Source: Myxococcales bacterium
GTDB taxonomy: Bacteria > Myxococcota_C > UBA6777
NCBI GenBank assembly: GCA_020632975.1
Contig: JACKEL010000005.1
Coordinates: forward strand, 310,001-374,000
Length of the DNA stretch: 64,000 bases
Reading direction: 5' to 3'
Below are positions 42,665 to 51,087 of this stretch, piece by piece. The position numbers and the translations under genes were made by a program. Positions within the stretch are counted from its first letter, which is position 1. Each line of letters starts with the position of its first letter. Below the pieces are notes generated by a model. The model was not told where the DNA came from. It did no database searches and saw only the letters and a list, made by a program, of their open reading frames with translations.

Positions 42665-43690
42665 TTAGCTATCTGTCCCAACGACAGCTTCACGCACAAT
42701 AGCGGGCGCGGGTCCCACATCGCGGACGCGACGGATGTACTGAGCTTCTTCTTCGAGGATCAACTGTATCTCTGCGCGCAAGTCTTCGTCAGAAAAGCAC
42801 AAACGCTCGATATTCCAATGATACAGCGTAAGTCGCTTTTGAGGTCGCGGACCAATCGAAGGAAGCAGAGACAAGTTGTTGGTGAGTTTCGACATCCGCC
42901 GCGGATCGTATGGGAATGTCGTCAGGATTTGTTCGTCAGGATATGGTTCAACCACCACACTCAAAAGCTCCGCCCCTTCGAGCAAAGTGGTGCGCGCGAT
43001 CTGCTCCACAAGTTGACGAAACTCTTTGAAACGATAACGCAAGCTTGGTGGTTGCTGCTGATCCAGTTGGAACACCAAGGAAAAGGCCGTTCGCATCGCC
43101 TCTTCCTTACCCAAACTTTCATACGCAACGCCCAGATAGTAGTGAGCATCTGCATTTTTGGGTTCGAGCGATGTCAGCCGTTCCAACAAAGGGATCGCAT
43201 CTTCGTGTCGCTCAAGTCGAACCGCAGACCATCCCGCAAGAAACAACATGGTGGGATCGTTGGGATAACGATTGCGTGCGCGTCGCAAGAAAAGCGAGGC
43301 ATCGTAATAACGCTGTTGATCGAGCAACGCTTCTGCATGAAGCCGACAAGCCCGAAGTTCCTGTGTCTGCGTCATCCCGCCCGCACGAAACAGTCGTGCT
43401 AACCAGTGAAGACCATCCACAGGACGGCGAAGTCGGTTGATCAAGAGATCTGCGAGTTCAAGCAAAGACCACGCATGATAAGGGGCGCGCTGGATGCGTG
43501 CTTCAAGATGCCGCACTGCGGTTTCGAACTCGCCCATCTCTTCGAGCAGACGGATCAAAAGGACGCACGCGTCATCATCATGAGGCTGTATATAAAGCGA
43601 GGCCTTCACGGAGCGCATGGCTTGTGCCAAGTCGCCTCGATCTCTTTCTTCGCGCGCTTTTTTGATGTACTTCTCGAAGAGATTTTTCAT
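42665..43690 (-). CDS. TPR-repeat protein
   Basis: 341 residues from ATG 43690, which yields MKNLFEKYIKKAREERDRGDLAQAMRSVKASLYIQP, a good first TPR. The open frame upstream adds an unlikely 24-residue extension. Successive TPR-like helix pairs run to about residue 205 (LLIRLLEEMGEFETAVRHLEARIQRAP; LFLAGWSAVRLERHEDAIPLLERLTSLEPKNADAHYYLGVAYESLG). The C-terminal 130 residues are not TPR and contain conserved-looking aromatic and Arg segments (TTFPYDPRRMSKLTNNLSLLPSIGPRPQKRL). No signal peptide is visible, so it is cytoplasmic. The partner is unknown. It is convergent with tmk, 52 bases apart. Confidence 0.75.
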   Translation of the reverse strand: MKNLFEKYIKKAREERDRGDLAQAMRSVKASLYIQPHDDDACVLLIRLLEEMGEFETAVRHLEARIQRAPYHAWSLLELADLLINRLRRPVDGLHWLARLFRAGGMTQTQELRACRLHAEALLDQQRYYDASLFLRRARNRYPNDPTMLFLAGWSAVRLERHEDAIPLLERLTSLEPKNADAHYYLGVAYESLGKEEAMRTAFSLVFQLDQQQPPSLRYRFKEFRQLVEQIARTTLLEGAELLSVVVEPYPDEQILTTFPYDPRRMSKLTNNLSLLPSIGPRPQKRLTLYHWNIERLCFSDEDLRAEIQLILEEEAQYIRRVRDVGPAPAIVREAVVGTDS

Positions 43691-43990
43691 CACAAGATCT
43701 TGCCTTGAAAAGGAGATGACAGATTCGATGAGGTCGGATGGTCGGTCGAGTATGCACAACAACTTTTGAAACCGTCAAGCAGAAAACACGCGGGTCCTTG
43801 ACAGACGAGAGATTTTTCTGCAAGACAACCTCCCCCAAAGCTTGTAAGGTCTGTCCGAAAGACCTCAAGCGACAGCTTGGGCGGCCACTCTATGCTGCTT
43901 GTCTACACCACGGCCATGCGTGGCAATCCTTGGTGATATCCATCACCTATATTCCCAAAGAACCTAAAGAATCGCCTAAGCGAGGCAAGT
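43691..43990. other. Intergenic region between TPR gene and rimO
   Basis: 300 bases between divergent genes. A TTGACA at 43798 on the plus strand has no matching -10 at a normal distance. An open frame from 43738 (103 codons, with CKVCPKD and HHGHAW) runs past the rimO start in another frame; it has no ribosome binding site or recognisable family and is not called. Nothing else is seen. Confidence 0.35.
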
Positions 43991-45430
43991 ATGTCAAAAA
44001 AGAAGCTTTATTTTGTATCCCTTGGCTGCCCCAAAAATCGCGTCGATAGCGAGATGATGCTTGGTATGGCAGGAGAGTCTGGTTATGAGTTGGTCGAAGA
44101 CGCAGAAAGCGCCGATCTTCTCGTCGTCAACACTTGCAGCTTTATCGAACAAGCACGCCAAGAGTCGGTCGATGTCATCCTTGATCTCGCTGAACTTCGC
44201 ACGCAACACGCAGACAAAAAACTCGTTGTCGCAGGCTGCCTCTCCCAGCGTTACCCAGATCAACTTAAAGATGAGTTGCCCGAAGTCGATCACTTCCTTG
44301 GCACGGGACAAATCAACCGCTTCCAAGAGATCCTTCAAACAGAGGCACCGCGCGATCTCGCAGATGGCGCACCTGGCTGGCTCTACACGCATAACAGCCC
44401 GCGTCTTCAGTCCACACCTTTCTACACAGCCTACGTCAAGATCGCCGAAGGCTGCGACCGTACATGTTCATTTTGTGCGATCCCCTCTTTCCGAGGCAAG
44501 CAAAAGTCCCGTCCCATCGAAGACATCGTAGAAGAAGTTCGCCAACTGTGTGCGCGCGGCGTCAAAGAGATCAATCTTATCGCCCAAGAACTCAACGGAT
44601 ACGGACGCGATCTTCCGAAGTCTCCCTCTGGACAACGCATCGAACTGGCCGATCTGCTCGAAGCTCTCGAACAAGTCGAGCCAGGTCCTTTCTGGATTCG
44701 CCTTCTGTACATGTACCCCCACGGATTTAGCGACCGTCTCATCGGCGCCATCGCCAACTCCAAACGCGTCGTTCCGTACATCGATATGCCTCTCCAACAC
44801 GCAAGCGACGCAGTATTGCGCAAGATGCGACGTGCAGGAAACGGCCAAGATATCCGCAATCTCCTCGACAAACTCCGCGGCGCAGTCCCTGGCATCACGT
44901 TGCGAACGACCTTCCTCGTCGGTTTCCCAGGAGAGACCGAAGAAGACTTCCAACAACTCTACGACTTCATCCAAGAACAACGCTTTGACCGTGTTGGGAT
45001 CTTCGCCTTCTCTCGCGAAGAAGGAACCGCTTCTCACGACCTGCCCGATCAAGTGGACCCCGAGATCGCAGAAGAACGACGACGCATCTTGTACGAACTC
45101 CAGACAGAGATCTCCAAAGAGAATCTTGATCGCTACCTGGGCCGCACCATCGAAGTCTTGGTCGAAGGCATCTCAGAAGAAAGCGAACTGCTTCTCGAAG
45201 GTCGCTTTGCAGGCCAAGCCCCCGATATCGACGGCACCATCTATATCAACGATGGACAAGCTATGCCCGGCGACATCGTGCAAGTAGAAGTCGAGCAAAC
45301 GGGAGACCACGACCTTGTGGGTGGTATCGTTGCGCACGGCCCCGCAGAACCCCAGATCATCACGATTCCCCCGTTGGTCCTGCAACACAGCCAAAAGCAA
45401 GATACACCCGACCAAAGCAACCAAAACTAA
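43991..45430 (+). CDS. rimO: Ribosomal protein S12 methylthiotransferase RimO
   Basis: 479 residues. RimO is a radical-SAM enzyme with two iron-sulfur clusters that adds a methylthio group to an Asp of ribosomal protein S12. Seen: the N-terminal MTTase domain with VSLGCPKNRVDSE, VNTCSFIEQA and VAGCLSQRY (three Cys ligands), the radical-SAM motif CDRTCSFC near residue 156-163, GVKEINLIAQELNGYGRDL, and a C-terminal TRAM domain from about 385. The NxVDSE and CSFIE variants favour RimO over MiaB. GAGGC precedes the ATG at 43991 by 6 bases. The C-terminal tail is Gln/Asp-rich. modA begins 4 bases after the stop. Confidence 0.95.
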   Translation: MSKKKLYFVSLGCPKNRVDSEMMLGMAGESGYELVEDAESADLLVVNTCSFIEQARQESVDVILDLAELRTQHADKKLVVAGCLSQRYPDQLKDELPEVDHFLGTGQINRFQEILQTEAPRDLADGAPGWLYTHNSPRLQSTPFYTAYVKIAEGCDRTCSFCAIPSFRGKQKSRPIEDIVEEVRQLCARGVKEINLIAQELNGYGRDLPKSPSGQRIELADLLEALEQVEPGPFWIRLLYMYPHGFSDRLIGAIANSKRVVPYIDMPLQHASDAVLRKMRRAGNGQDIRNLLDKLRGAVPGITLRTTFLVGFPGETEEDFQQLYDFIQEQRFDRVGIFAFSREEGTASHDLPDQVDPEIAEERRRILYELQTEISKENLDRYLGRTIEVLVEGISEESELLLEGRFAGQAPDIDGTIYINDGQAMPGDIVQVEVEQTGDHDLVGGIVAHGPAEPQIITIPPLVLQHSQKQDTPDQSNQN

Positions 45431-45433
45431 GCC

Positions 45434-46345
45434 ATGCGCAAACCCTGCCTGCGATTCCTCCGTCCTTTTCTCCCCTCTTTCCTGTTTCCCTCACGCAAAA
45501 AGGCCATCCATCGGCGATCTTGGACAAGAGCATCGTCTCTGATGCTCGCAGTGTTTGTGCTCTGGGGTTCGATGGCTGCTTGTCAACGGCAGTCCAAACA
45601 ACCGCCTTGCACACTGCGTATCGCCCTTGCAGCCAGTCTGACGCTGGCTTTTCAAAAGCTTGCCAAAGACTTCGAGCCCAAAGCCAAGTGCCGCATCCAG
45701 CTAGACATCGGATCTTCGGGGATCTTGCTGCGAAAGATCCAACGCGGCGCTCCTTTTGATCTGTTCTTTTCTGCGGATCTGATCCCTGCGAAGTCCTTAC
45801 ACAAACTCGACCTTCGCAACCCTCCAATTATCCGAGACTTTGCATCCAATCGCTTGGTGCTGTTGCTTTCTCCACAAAACCCCTTCCAAGCCTCTTGGAT
45901 ACCCGCCAAAACAGCGGCAGCGGCAATCCCCGACGCACTGCGTTCATGGCTTATGCAACCAACAACGCGGATGGTGCTAGGTGATCCCACGCATGTTCCC
46001 GCGGGTCGCTACGCGCGTGATGCACTCCATCGCATCGGGCTTTGGGCACACTTCCAAAAGACAGCCATCCGCGCCACGCATGTTCGTGCAGCCTTGCGCA
46101 CTTTGCTCCAAGGTCATGCCCAAGTCGCGATCGTGTACGAAAGTGACGCATTATCCGCCCCCAAAGCGCGCATCCTTTACAAGTTCTCTCCCCAAACCAA
46201 TCTTCCCATCCGTTACCAAGTGGCGACACTCCGCCAAAGTCCCCAAGTCCAAAGCTTTTTGCGGTATCTTCAGCAGCCATCCAGTCGTCAGATCTTACAA
46301 AAAGCGGGCTTTTTGCCACCCCTCACACAACACACGAGCCCATGA
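45434..46345 (+). CDS. modA: Molybdate ABC transporter substrate-binding lipoprotein ModA
   Basis: 303 residues. ModA is the periplasmic receptor that delivers molybdate or tungstate to the ModBC transporter. After a long basic N-region the signal ends in SMAAC (about residue 49), so it is probably a membrane-anchored lipoprotein rather than free ModA. The mature part shows the family pattern: LRIALAASLTLAFQKLAKDFE, DIGSSGILLRKIQRGAPFDLFFSAD, ASNRLVLLLS, VLGDPTHVPAGRYARDAL, and AQVAIVYESDA. It starts 4 bases after rimO, and its last 4 bases overlap the ModBC start (ATGA), so translation of the two is coupled. Confidence 0.9.
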   Translation: MRKPCLRFLRPFLPSFLFPSRKKAIHRRSWTRASSLMLAVFVLWGSMAACQRQSKQPPCTLRIALAASLTLAFQKLAKDFEPKAKCRIQLDIGSSGILLRKIQRGAPFDLFFSADLIPAKSLHKLDLRNPPIIRDFASNRLVLLLSPQNPFQASWIPAKTAAAAIPDALRSWLMQPTTRMVLGDPTHVPAGRYARDALHRIGLWAHFQKTAIRATHVRAALRTLLQGHAQVAIVYESDALSAPKARILYKFSPQTNLPIRYQVATLRQSPQVQSFLRYLQQPSSRQILQKAGFLPPLTQHTSP

Positions 46346-47847
46346 CACTCTCTCCCCCAGAACAACAAGCGATCTGGCTATCCTTGCAAACGGGCCTATG
46401 GTCGGTTCTTTTGGGTCTTCCTTGGGCTTTGCTTTTCGGTTGGTTGTTGGCGCGGCGGGAGTTCTTTGGCAAGTCTTTGGTTGAAACGCTGCTTTCCCTA
46501 CCTTTGGTCTTACCTCCCATCGTGACGGGCTATGCGCTGCTTTACCTGTTTCGTCCCAAGGGATGGCTTGGTTCGCTGTTGACTTCGTGGGGCATCTCGA
46601 TTCCTTTTTCGCGCACAGCTCTCTTTCTTGCGGCGGCTTTGGTGTCCTTCCCTTTGTTGCTGCACGCGATACAACTCGCTTTTTCGCAGATCGACCCGCG
46701 CCTCGAAACAGCCGCACAACTTCTTGGCGCCAGTAAGATCCGCGCTTTTTGGGAGGTCACGTTTCCCTTGGCTTGGCGTGGTATCGTGGGAGGCTCGATC
46801 TTGGCCTTTACACGAAGCCTTGGGGAGTTTGGGGCGACGGTGATCTTTGCAGGGAACACCCCTGGCCTGACCCAAACCATCCCTTTGGCGATCTATACCT
46901 TCGATCAGTCGGGGACTTCCCAACACGAAGCGATGGCCCAACGCTTGGTTTGGGTCGCGATTGGATTGGCACTTTTCGCGAATGCTCTGGGGCAATACGT
47001 ACTTAAATCACCCAAGGCCCCTAAAAAGCCAAGCCATCCCACAACAGAATACGACGATCTCGACCTACCCACCGAGCTTTCGAAGCCTCTTCTTCAAACC
47101 ATGGTCCCCGTCGAAGAGCCATCATTGCGCGCGCACTTTACCAAAAAGTTGCCTCACTTTTCTTTGGATATCTCGTTAGAGCTTTCGCAAGGAATCTACG
47201 CGCTTTGCGGTCCGTCGGGCAGCGGAAAGACGACCATCTTGCACTGTATCGCGGGCCTACAATCCCCAAACCAAGGGCAGATCTCTTTGGGAGCTCATCA
47301 CCTGTTCGATCAGGCCACGCACCGCGACATCGCGCCCCAAAAAAGACACATCACACTGGTTTCACAAGAAAAACTGCTGTTCCCGCATCTACGCGTTCGC
47401 CAAAATATCATGTACGGATGGCGGCATCTTTCCGAAGCCCAAAAGCACCTTCAACCCGAAGAAATCGCACGTATCCTTCATATCGAACATCTTTTGGATC
47501 GTTTTCCTTCGACGCTTTCGGGTGGAGAGCAACAACGTGTCGCCATCGCGCGCGCAATCGCCGCTCATCCCAAGCTTTTGCTTCTCGACGAGCCCACCAG
47601 CCATCTCGATCCAGCCAATGCCCAAAGGCTGTTGTTGTTGCTCCAACACTTACAGCAAAGGCTCGCCCTTCCCATCCTGTTGACTTCGCACGACCAAGCT
47701 TTTATCCAAGCCATCGCGACGAAGACCTACCGATTGTCTCAAGGGAAATTGGAAGAAGTAGATGAGAGTGCAAAAGCACCAAAGGATGGGAGTCTTGGAG
47801 GGAGAAGTAAGGAAGAAGGGAACAGCACAGAGGAAGAAAAGCCCTAA
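46342..47847 (+). CDS. Molybdate ABC transporter, ModB permease fused to ModC ATPase
   Basis: 501 residues in one chain. Residues 1 to about 225 are a ModB-type permease with about five membrane helices and the EAA-loop signature ETAAQLLGASKIRAFWEVTFPLAWRG plus SLGEFGAT. A charged linker (PKAPKKPSHPTTEYDD...) leads to an ABC ATPase from about residue 262: Walker A GPSGSGKT from residue 290, LSGGEQQRVAIARA from residue 392, Walker B LLLLDEPTSHLD, and TSHDQAF. The C-terminal MOP molybdate-sensing domain of normal ModC is absent. modB and modC are usually separate genes, but fused forms are known in some lineages. The 3' end overlaps the convergent CpoB-like gene by 4 bases. Confidence 0.9.
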   Translation: MTLSPPEQQAIWLSLQTGLWSVLLGLPWALLFGWLLARREFFGKSLVETLLSLPLVLPPIVTGYALLYLFRPKGWLGSLLTSWGISIPFSRTALFLAAALVSFPLLLHAIQLAFSQIDPRLETAAQLLGASKIRAFWEVTFPLAWRGIVGGSILAFTRSLGEFGATVIFAGNTPGLTQTIPLAIYTFDQSGTSQHEAMAQRLVWVAIGLALFANALGQYVLKSPKAPKKPSHPTTEYDDLDLPTELSKPLLQTMVPVEEPSLRAHFTKKLPHFSLDISLELSQGIYALCGPSGSGKTTILHCIAGLQSPNQGQISLGAHHLFDQATHRDIAPQKRHITLVSQEKLLFPHLRVRQNIMYGWRHLSEAQKHLQPEEIARILHIEHLLDRFPSTLSGGEQQRVAIARAIAAHPKLLLLDEPTSHLDPANAQRLLLLLQHLQQRLALPILLTSHDQAFIQAIATKTYRLSQGKLEEVDESAKAPKDGSLGGRSKEEGNSTEEEKP

Positions 47848-48728
47848 CGACGGCGGCGTTTTTTGCAGAAACGAGAAGAGCGGCGATAGAACTGACGCGC
47901 ATCTTTCGCAAGTTTGGGGGCTTGGCGGCGATAGCGAGAGAGTTGCAAAAAGTAACGACGCCCAGCGCTACATTGACCGTTTTGGTAACTCAGAAGACCC
48001 AAACGAAACAAAGCACGCGGAACTTCGGACTCATTCGGATACTTTTTGATGATGGTGCTGTACGCAAGCAACGCAGGACTCAACTCTTTGCGCTTTCGGT
48101 GGATATCGCCGATGTACAAATAGGCGTTGTCTGCGAGAGGATGAGAGCCAAAGTTCTGGGTAAACTTCTTAAAGTCTTTCATCGCCTCATCAAACTTCTG
48201 CGCTTTGTAAGCATCGCGAGCCCGTGCGAAAAGCTTCGCAGGGATGGCCTGTTCAGAAAGAAGCTTTTGGTTGCGCAAAAGTTCTTCGTAGCGTTTTTGG
48301 ATATCTTGGTACTTCTTCTCTTGTTCGGGTTGTTTTTGCATCACGTCTTTGATGACCTGCTGCAACTCTTCCACTTGACCAAGAGACTTTTGGAAGTTTT
48401 CTTGGAGTTTTTGCATCGTCGTAAACATCTCTGCAACGCCGCCTTGACCGCGTTGTACAGTGTCTTTGAGTTTATCGAGGGTGCTTCTCGAACGCGACAA
48501 CTCCGCACGAGCTTTGGACAACTCAGCTTTCAAACGCACGACATCTGTTTTGTAATGGTCTTCTAGCTTTTTAAGTCGATCACGCTGCTCTCGCTTAAAC
48601 AAAGTCAACTGTGTTTCCAAGACTTTACGAGCATTCACTTCTCGTTGGAGTTCACTGGTGGTCGCAAAACAGCCTGTCATCGACAAGCTCAGAAACAACA
48701 CAACCAATCCCTTCGAACGCTTCTGCAT
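47844..48728 (-). CDS. CpoB/YbgF-like lipoprotein (coiled coil plus TPR), copy A
   Basis: 294 residues. The lipoprotein signal ends in MTGC (about Cys20). A long coiled coil (about 25-165) is followed by a Tol-Pal-type TPR domain: FARARDAYKAQKFDEAMKDFKKF, HPLADNAYLYIGDIHRKRKELSPALLAYSTIIKKYP, ALFRLGLLSYQNGQCSAGRRYFLQL. This is the layout of CpoB (YbgF), which coordinates outer membrane constriction with peptidoglycan synthesis through the Tol-Pal complex. The C-terminus is Arg/Lys-rich. It follows the related gene at 48761 by 32 bases on the same strand; Pal lies just upstream of both. Confidence 0.8.
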   Translation of the reverse strand: MQKRSKGLVVLFLSLSMTGCFATTSELQREVNARKVLETQLTLFKREQRDRLKKLEDHYKTDVVRLKAELSKARAELSRSRSTLDKLKDTVQRGQGGVAEMFTTMQKLQENFQKSLGQVEELQQVIKDVMQKQPEQEKKYQDIQKRYEELLRNQKLLSEQAIPAKLFARARDAYKAQKFDEAMKDFKKFTQNFGSHPLADNAYLYIGDIHRKRKELSPALLAYSTIIKKYPNESEVPRALFRLGLLSYQNGQCSAGRRYFLQLSRYRRQAPKLAKDARQFYRRSSRFCKKRRRR

Positions 48729-48760
48729 CCATCACTCTCCAAAACCGTGCTGCCTTCGCC

Positions 48761-49567
48761 CTAGCGTCGACAAAGACGCCGTGCGTTGCGCAGCTTTTCA
48801 CGCGCTTCTTCTCGATAAGGCGACGACGGGTAGCGCTTGATCAAGAGTCTCAAAAAGGCCTTGCCTGCGTTGCAATCCTTCATACGAAAGAACACTTGGC
48901 CCAACTTGAGATACGCCTTATCGACTTGATCACCCGTCTTAAACTTCTTGAGGACAGCGTTGTAATACAAGCTCGCTTGGACATAGCTGTTTAGCTCGTA
49001 AAAACAATCCCCAATCATGATGTAGGCATCGTCTGTGTAAGGGTCCGCAGGATACTTCTTCACAAACTCCTTCAGACGATCCCGTGCTTGCTCATAACGT
49101 TTGTTGTCGTACAGAGCCTTTGCCGCTTTGAAAAGCCCTTCTGTCGAGACGATCTGCACAGTCGTGGCATCGCCTTTTTTGGCAGCAGGGTCACCAAAGC
49201 TCGCGCTGTAAGCAGCATACAACTTGTCATGTTGCTCTTTCAATTTATTGAAAGATGATTCCAAAAGTTGGTAACGCCCCAAGAGTTGTTGGTAATCACG
49301 ACGCAACTCATCCAACTTGGAGTCGAACTCCGCAAAGTTCACGCGCCCTTCCTTCGTAAAGTTTTTCAACACTTTGTTGATCTTTACGAGTTCTCCTTGC
49401 GCTTTTTTCATGTCGTCCAAAAGCCGTTGCTGGTTGCTGGAAAGGTCACTGAGTTGGGTTTTCATGCGCACCTGCTCGGTCTCGACCTTTTGCAGGTCAC
49501 CTTGCGTCGCACACCCCAATGAACCAAACGCCACAACAAACCAAAGAAGAACGTGCTTGGCCTTCAT
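48761..49567 (-). CDS. CpoB/YbgF-like lipoprotein, copy B
   Basis: 268 residues from ATG 49567, with GGGAG upstream; a longer frame exists but lacks a start signal and would bury the signal peptide. The lipobox is FGSLGC. A coiled coil (about 25-140) precedes the TPR domain with STEGLFKAAKALYDNKRYEQARDRLKEFVKKYP, DPYTDDAYIMIGDCFYEL, and KAYLKLGQVFFRMKDCNAGKAFLRLLIKRYPSS. It shares order and C-terminal Cys-Ala-Gly repeat with copy A, so the pair is a duplication. The role is expected in the periplasm at the Tol-Pal system; TolQ, TolR, TolA and TolB are not in the window. Confidence 0.8.
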   Translation of the reverse strand: MKAKHVLLWFVVAFGSLGCATQGDLQKVETEQVRMKTQLSDLSSNQQRLLDDMKKAQGELVKINKVLKNFTKEGRVNFAEFDSKLDELRRDYQQLLGRYQLLESSFNKLKEQHDKLYAAYSASFGDPAAKKGDATTVQIVSTEGLFKAAKALYDNKRYEQARDRLKEFVKKYPADPYTDDAYIMIGDCFYELNSYVQASLYYNAVLKKFKTGDQVDKAYLKLGQVFFRMKDCNAGKAFLRLLIKRYPSSPYREEAREKLRNARRLCRR

Positions 49568-49662
49568 CCAAAAATCTCCCACCAAAGAAACAAGCCAACC
49601 ACACAACCACGTGTGGGGCTTGTTCTCAGGACATCTTTGCGGCCTTGGGGCCACAATCTTTC

Positions 49663-49706
49663 ACCACAAACAAACAAGCCCCGAAGGAATCACTCGCTTC
49701 AGGGCT
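49663..49706 (-). terminator. Rho-independent terminator after pal
   Basis: On the minus strand the arms AGCCCTGAAG and CTTCGGGGCT (49677-49706, one G-U-type mismatch) form a 10-pair stem with a 10-base loop, followed by TTGTTTGTTTG. It lies about 65 bases downstream of the pal stop and should end most pal transcripts before the CpoB-like genes. Confidence 0.6.
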
Positions 49707-49770
49707 CAAAAAAAATGCCTCATCTTGCTTTTGAAGGCTTTAGACGAGACATCATCCATCTTCTTCTTTT

Positions 49771-50676
49771 TTAGGGGCAGCTATCGCGCAATTCAAAGAC
49801 TGCGCGACGGTTTTTCTGGTGTTGTTCATCCGTCGATGCATTGGGAACTTCAGGTTCTTCTTTCCCTTTGGACACCACACCGCAGAAACGGCTGCTGTCC
49901 ACACCCAACTTGGTGAGGTACGAACGTGCAGACTTCGCACGACGCTCACCCAAACGGATGTTGTACTCACGTGTGCCGCGCTCGTCGCAGTGACCCGTGA
50001 TCAAGATCTTCTTGTCTTTCATCTTGGTGATACAAGTGACGTTCTCTTTCAACGTTTCTTTTGCATCACTGCGGATGAAGGAGCGGTTGTAGTCGTAATA
50101 GACTTTCTTCAACTCGCAAGCGTCTTCGACACACTGGCCATTTTCACACTTTTTGCCTGCTGCACAGGGTTTCGACCCAGAGCAACCGCCCACACACTGA
50201 CGCTCACAGCTTCCAGAGCCCGTGGACTTACAGATTTGTTGTCCAGGACAGTCGGCGTCTTGAGAGCATGGTGGAGGCTTATCAACACATTGGTGGCTTT
50301 TGCAAACTTTACAAGTATCGCCATCACAAGGATTGTCGCCGTCGTTTTCACAGATCCATTTACAACCAAGTGTGTTGGGATCACAGCGCTTGCCACCAGG
50401 ACAGGTGATGTCCCCACAGGTCTTTTCAACACATTTGTAGCCTTCGCACTTTTGACGCTCACCGCAGTCTTTTTCGTTGCGACACTCTTGGCATTGACCT
50501 TGGACACAGAAGTAGTTTTTCTTCGCCGCGTTTCCTTCTTTGTCAGGGCGGCAGTGCTTGTCACTATCACATTTGGGCCATGGTGGCTCACAAGCTGAGA
50601 AGACGATCCAACCCACACCAAGCACAGACAACAGCAACCACCTGCGAACGAGGGCCGCAAGATTCGTAGCGTACAT
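49771..50676 (-). CDS. Pal-like lipoprotein with Cys-rich insert and OmpA-like peptidoglycan-binding domain
   Basis: 301 residues. The start is the ATG at 50676, because AGGAG (50683-50687) is 6 bases from it but directly abuts the earlier ATG at 50682. The lipobox is VFSAC. The last 115 residues are an OmpA-like domain: KKVYYDYNRSFIRSDAKETL, ITGHCDERGTREYNIRLGERRAKSARSYL and KNRRAVFEL, as in Pal, which ties the outer membrane to peptidoglycan. Unlike ordinary Pal (about 170 residues), about 145 residues of Cys-rich sequence (CPGGKRCDPNTLGCKWIC; CKVCKSHQC; CAAGKKCENGQC) lie between the lipid anchor and this domain. It resembles the tail of the VWA protein at 52769. CpoB-like genes follow. Confidence 0.85.
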   Translation of the reverse strand: MYATNLAALVRRWLLLSVLGVGWIVFSACEPPWPKCDSDKHCRPDKEGNAAKKNYFCVQGQCQECRNEKDCGERQKCEGYKCVEKTCGDITCPGGKRCDPNTLGCKWICENDGDNPCDGDTCKVCKSHQCVDKPPPCSQDADCPGQQICKSTGSGSCERQCVGGCSGSKPCAAGKKCENGQCVEDACELKKVYYDYNRSFIRSDAKETLKENVTCITKMKDKKILITGHCDERGTREYNIRLGERRAKSARSYLTKLGVDSSRFCGVVSKGKEEPEVPNASTDEQHQKNRRAVFELRDSCP

Positions 50677-50682
50677 GTTCAT

Positions 50683-50687
50683 CTCCT
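50683..50687 (-). promoter_or_regulatory. Ribosome binding site that decides the pal start
   Basis: AGGAG on the minus strand touches the first ATG (50682) but stands 6 bases before the in-frame ATG at 50676, an ideal distance. Translation should therefore begin at 50676. Confidence 0.6.
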
Positions 50688-50699
50688 ACACGATCTGCT

Positions 50700-50752
50700 G
50701 AGAATTCGAGAATTCAAGGCCTGTGAGTACGCGCTTTGGCTGCGGAATTCTC
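50700..50752. repeat. Repeated GAGAATTC motifs in the pal leader
   Basis: GAGAATTC occurs twice head to tail (50700-50707 and 50708-50715), and its reverse complement GAATTCTC occurs at 50745-50752. In the pal mRNA leader these can pair into a stem ending about 15 bases upstream of the ribosome binding site. The remaining part of 50677-51087 has no supported gene. Confidence 0.4.
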
Positions 50753-50814
50753 TCTTTCGCTTCACAAGGACTTCTTGTGCAGAACCATCCACACAAAAAG
50801 GTAAAAGCAGCCTT

Positions 50815-50843
50815 TTGGTATCTGATAACGGGCTCGCTGTCAA
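50815..50843 (-). promoter_or_regulatory. Candidate promoter of the Pal-like gene
   Basis: On the minus strand, a perfect TTGACA (50843 to 50838), a 17-base spacer and TACCAA (50820 to 50815) point to the Pal-like gene. The -10 matches the consensus poorly, so this is a candidate only. Confidence 0.35.
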
Positions 50844-51087
50844 CTTTCTATCATAGCTTCCACAAAGCAAAAAGGGCCACGCCACACGCAGGTCATCACG
50901 ACCCTTCCTTACGAAAGAATCGCAACCGACAGGGATAGCCGCATTTTCGTGATGGATACTTCTGAGAAGACAGGAAACCCTCCACATCGACGCATAACCT
51001 ACGCGATATGTCGCAGGGCGATTCGCACGAAGTCCGCACAAAGTCAAGCACACAATGCTCTTGGAAAAGACTCAGAAGAAGAGAAAA

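Noticed and set aside
43738..44049. 103-codon plus-strand frame with CxxC and HHGHAW
   Set aside because: It overlaps the rimO start in another frame and lacks a ribosome binding site; kept only as a remark.
50679..51053. 124-codon minus-strand frame upstream of pal
   Set aside because: It covers the probable pal promoter and leader and its product looks like untranslated sequence (many Arg/Ser/Leu, no domain).
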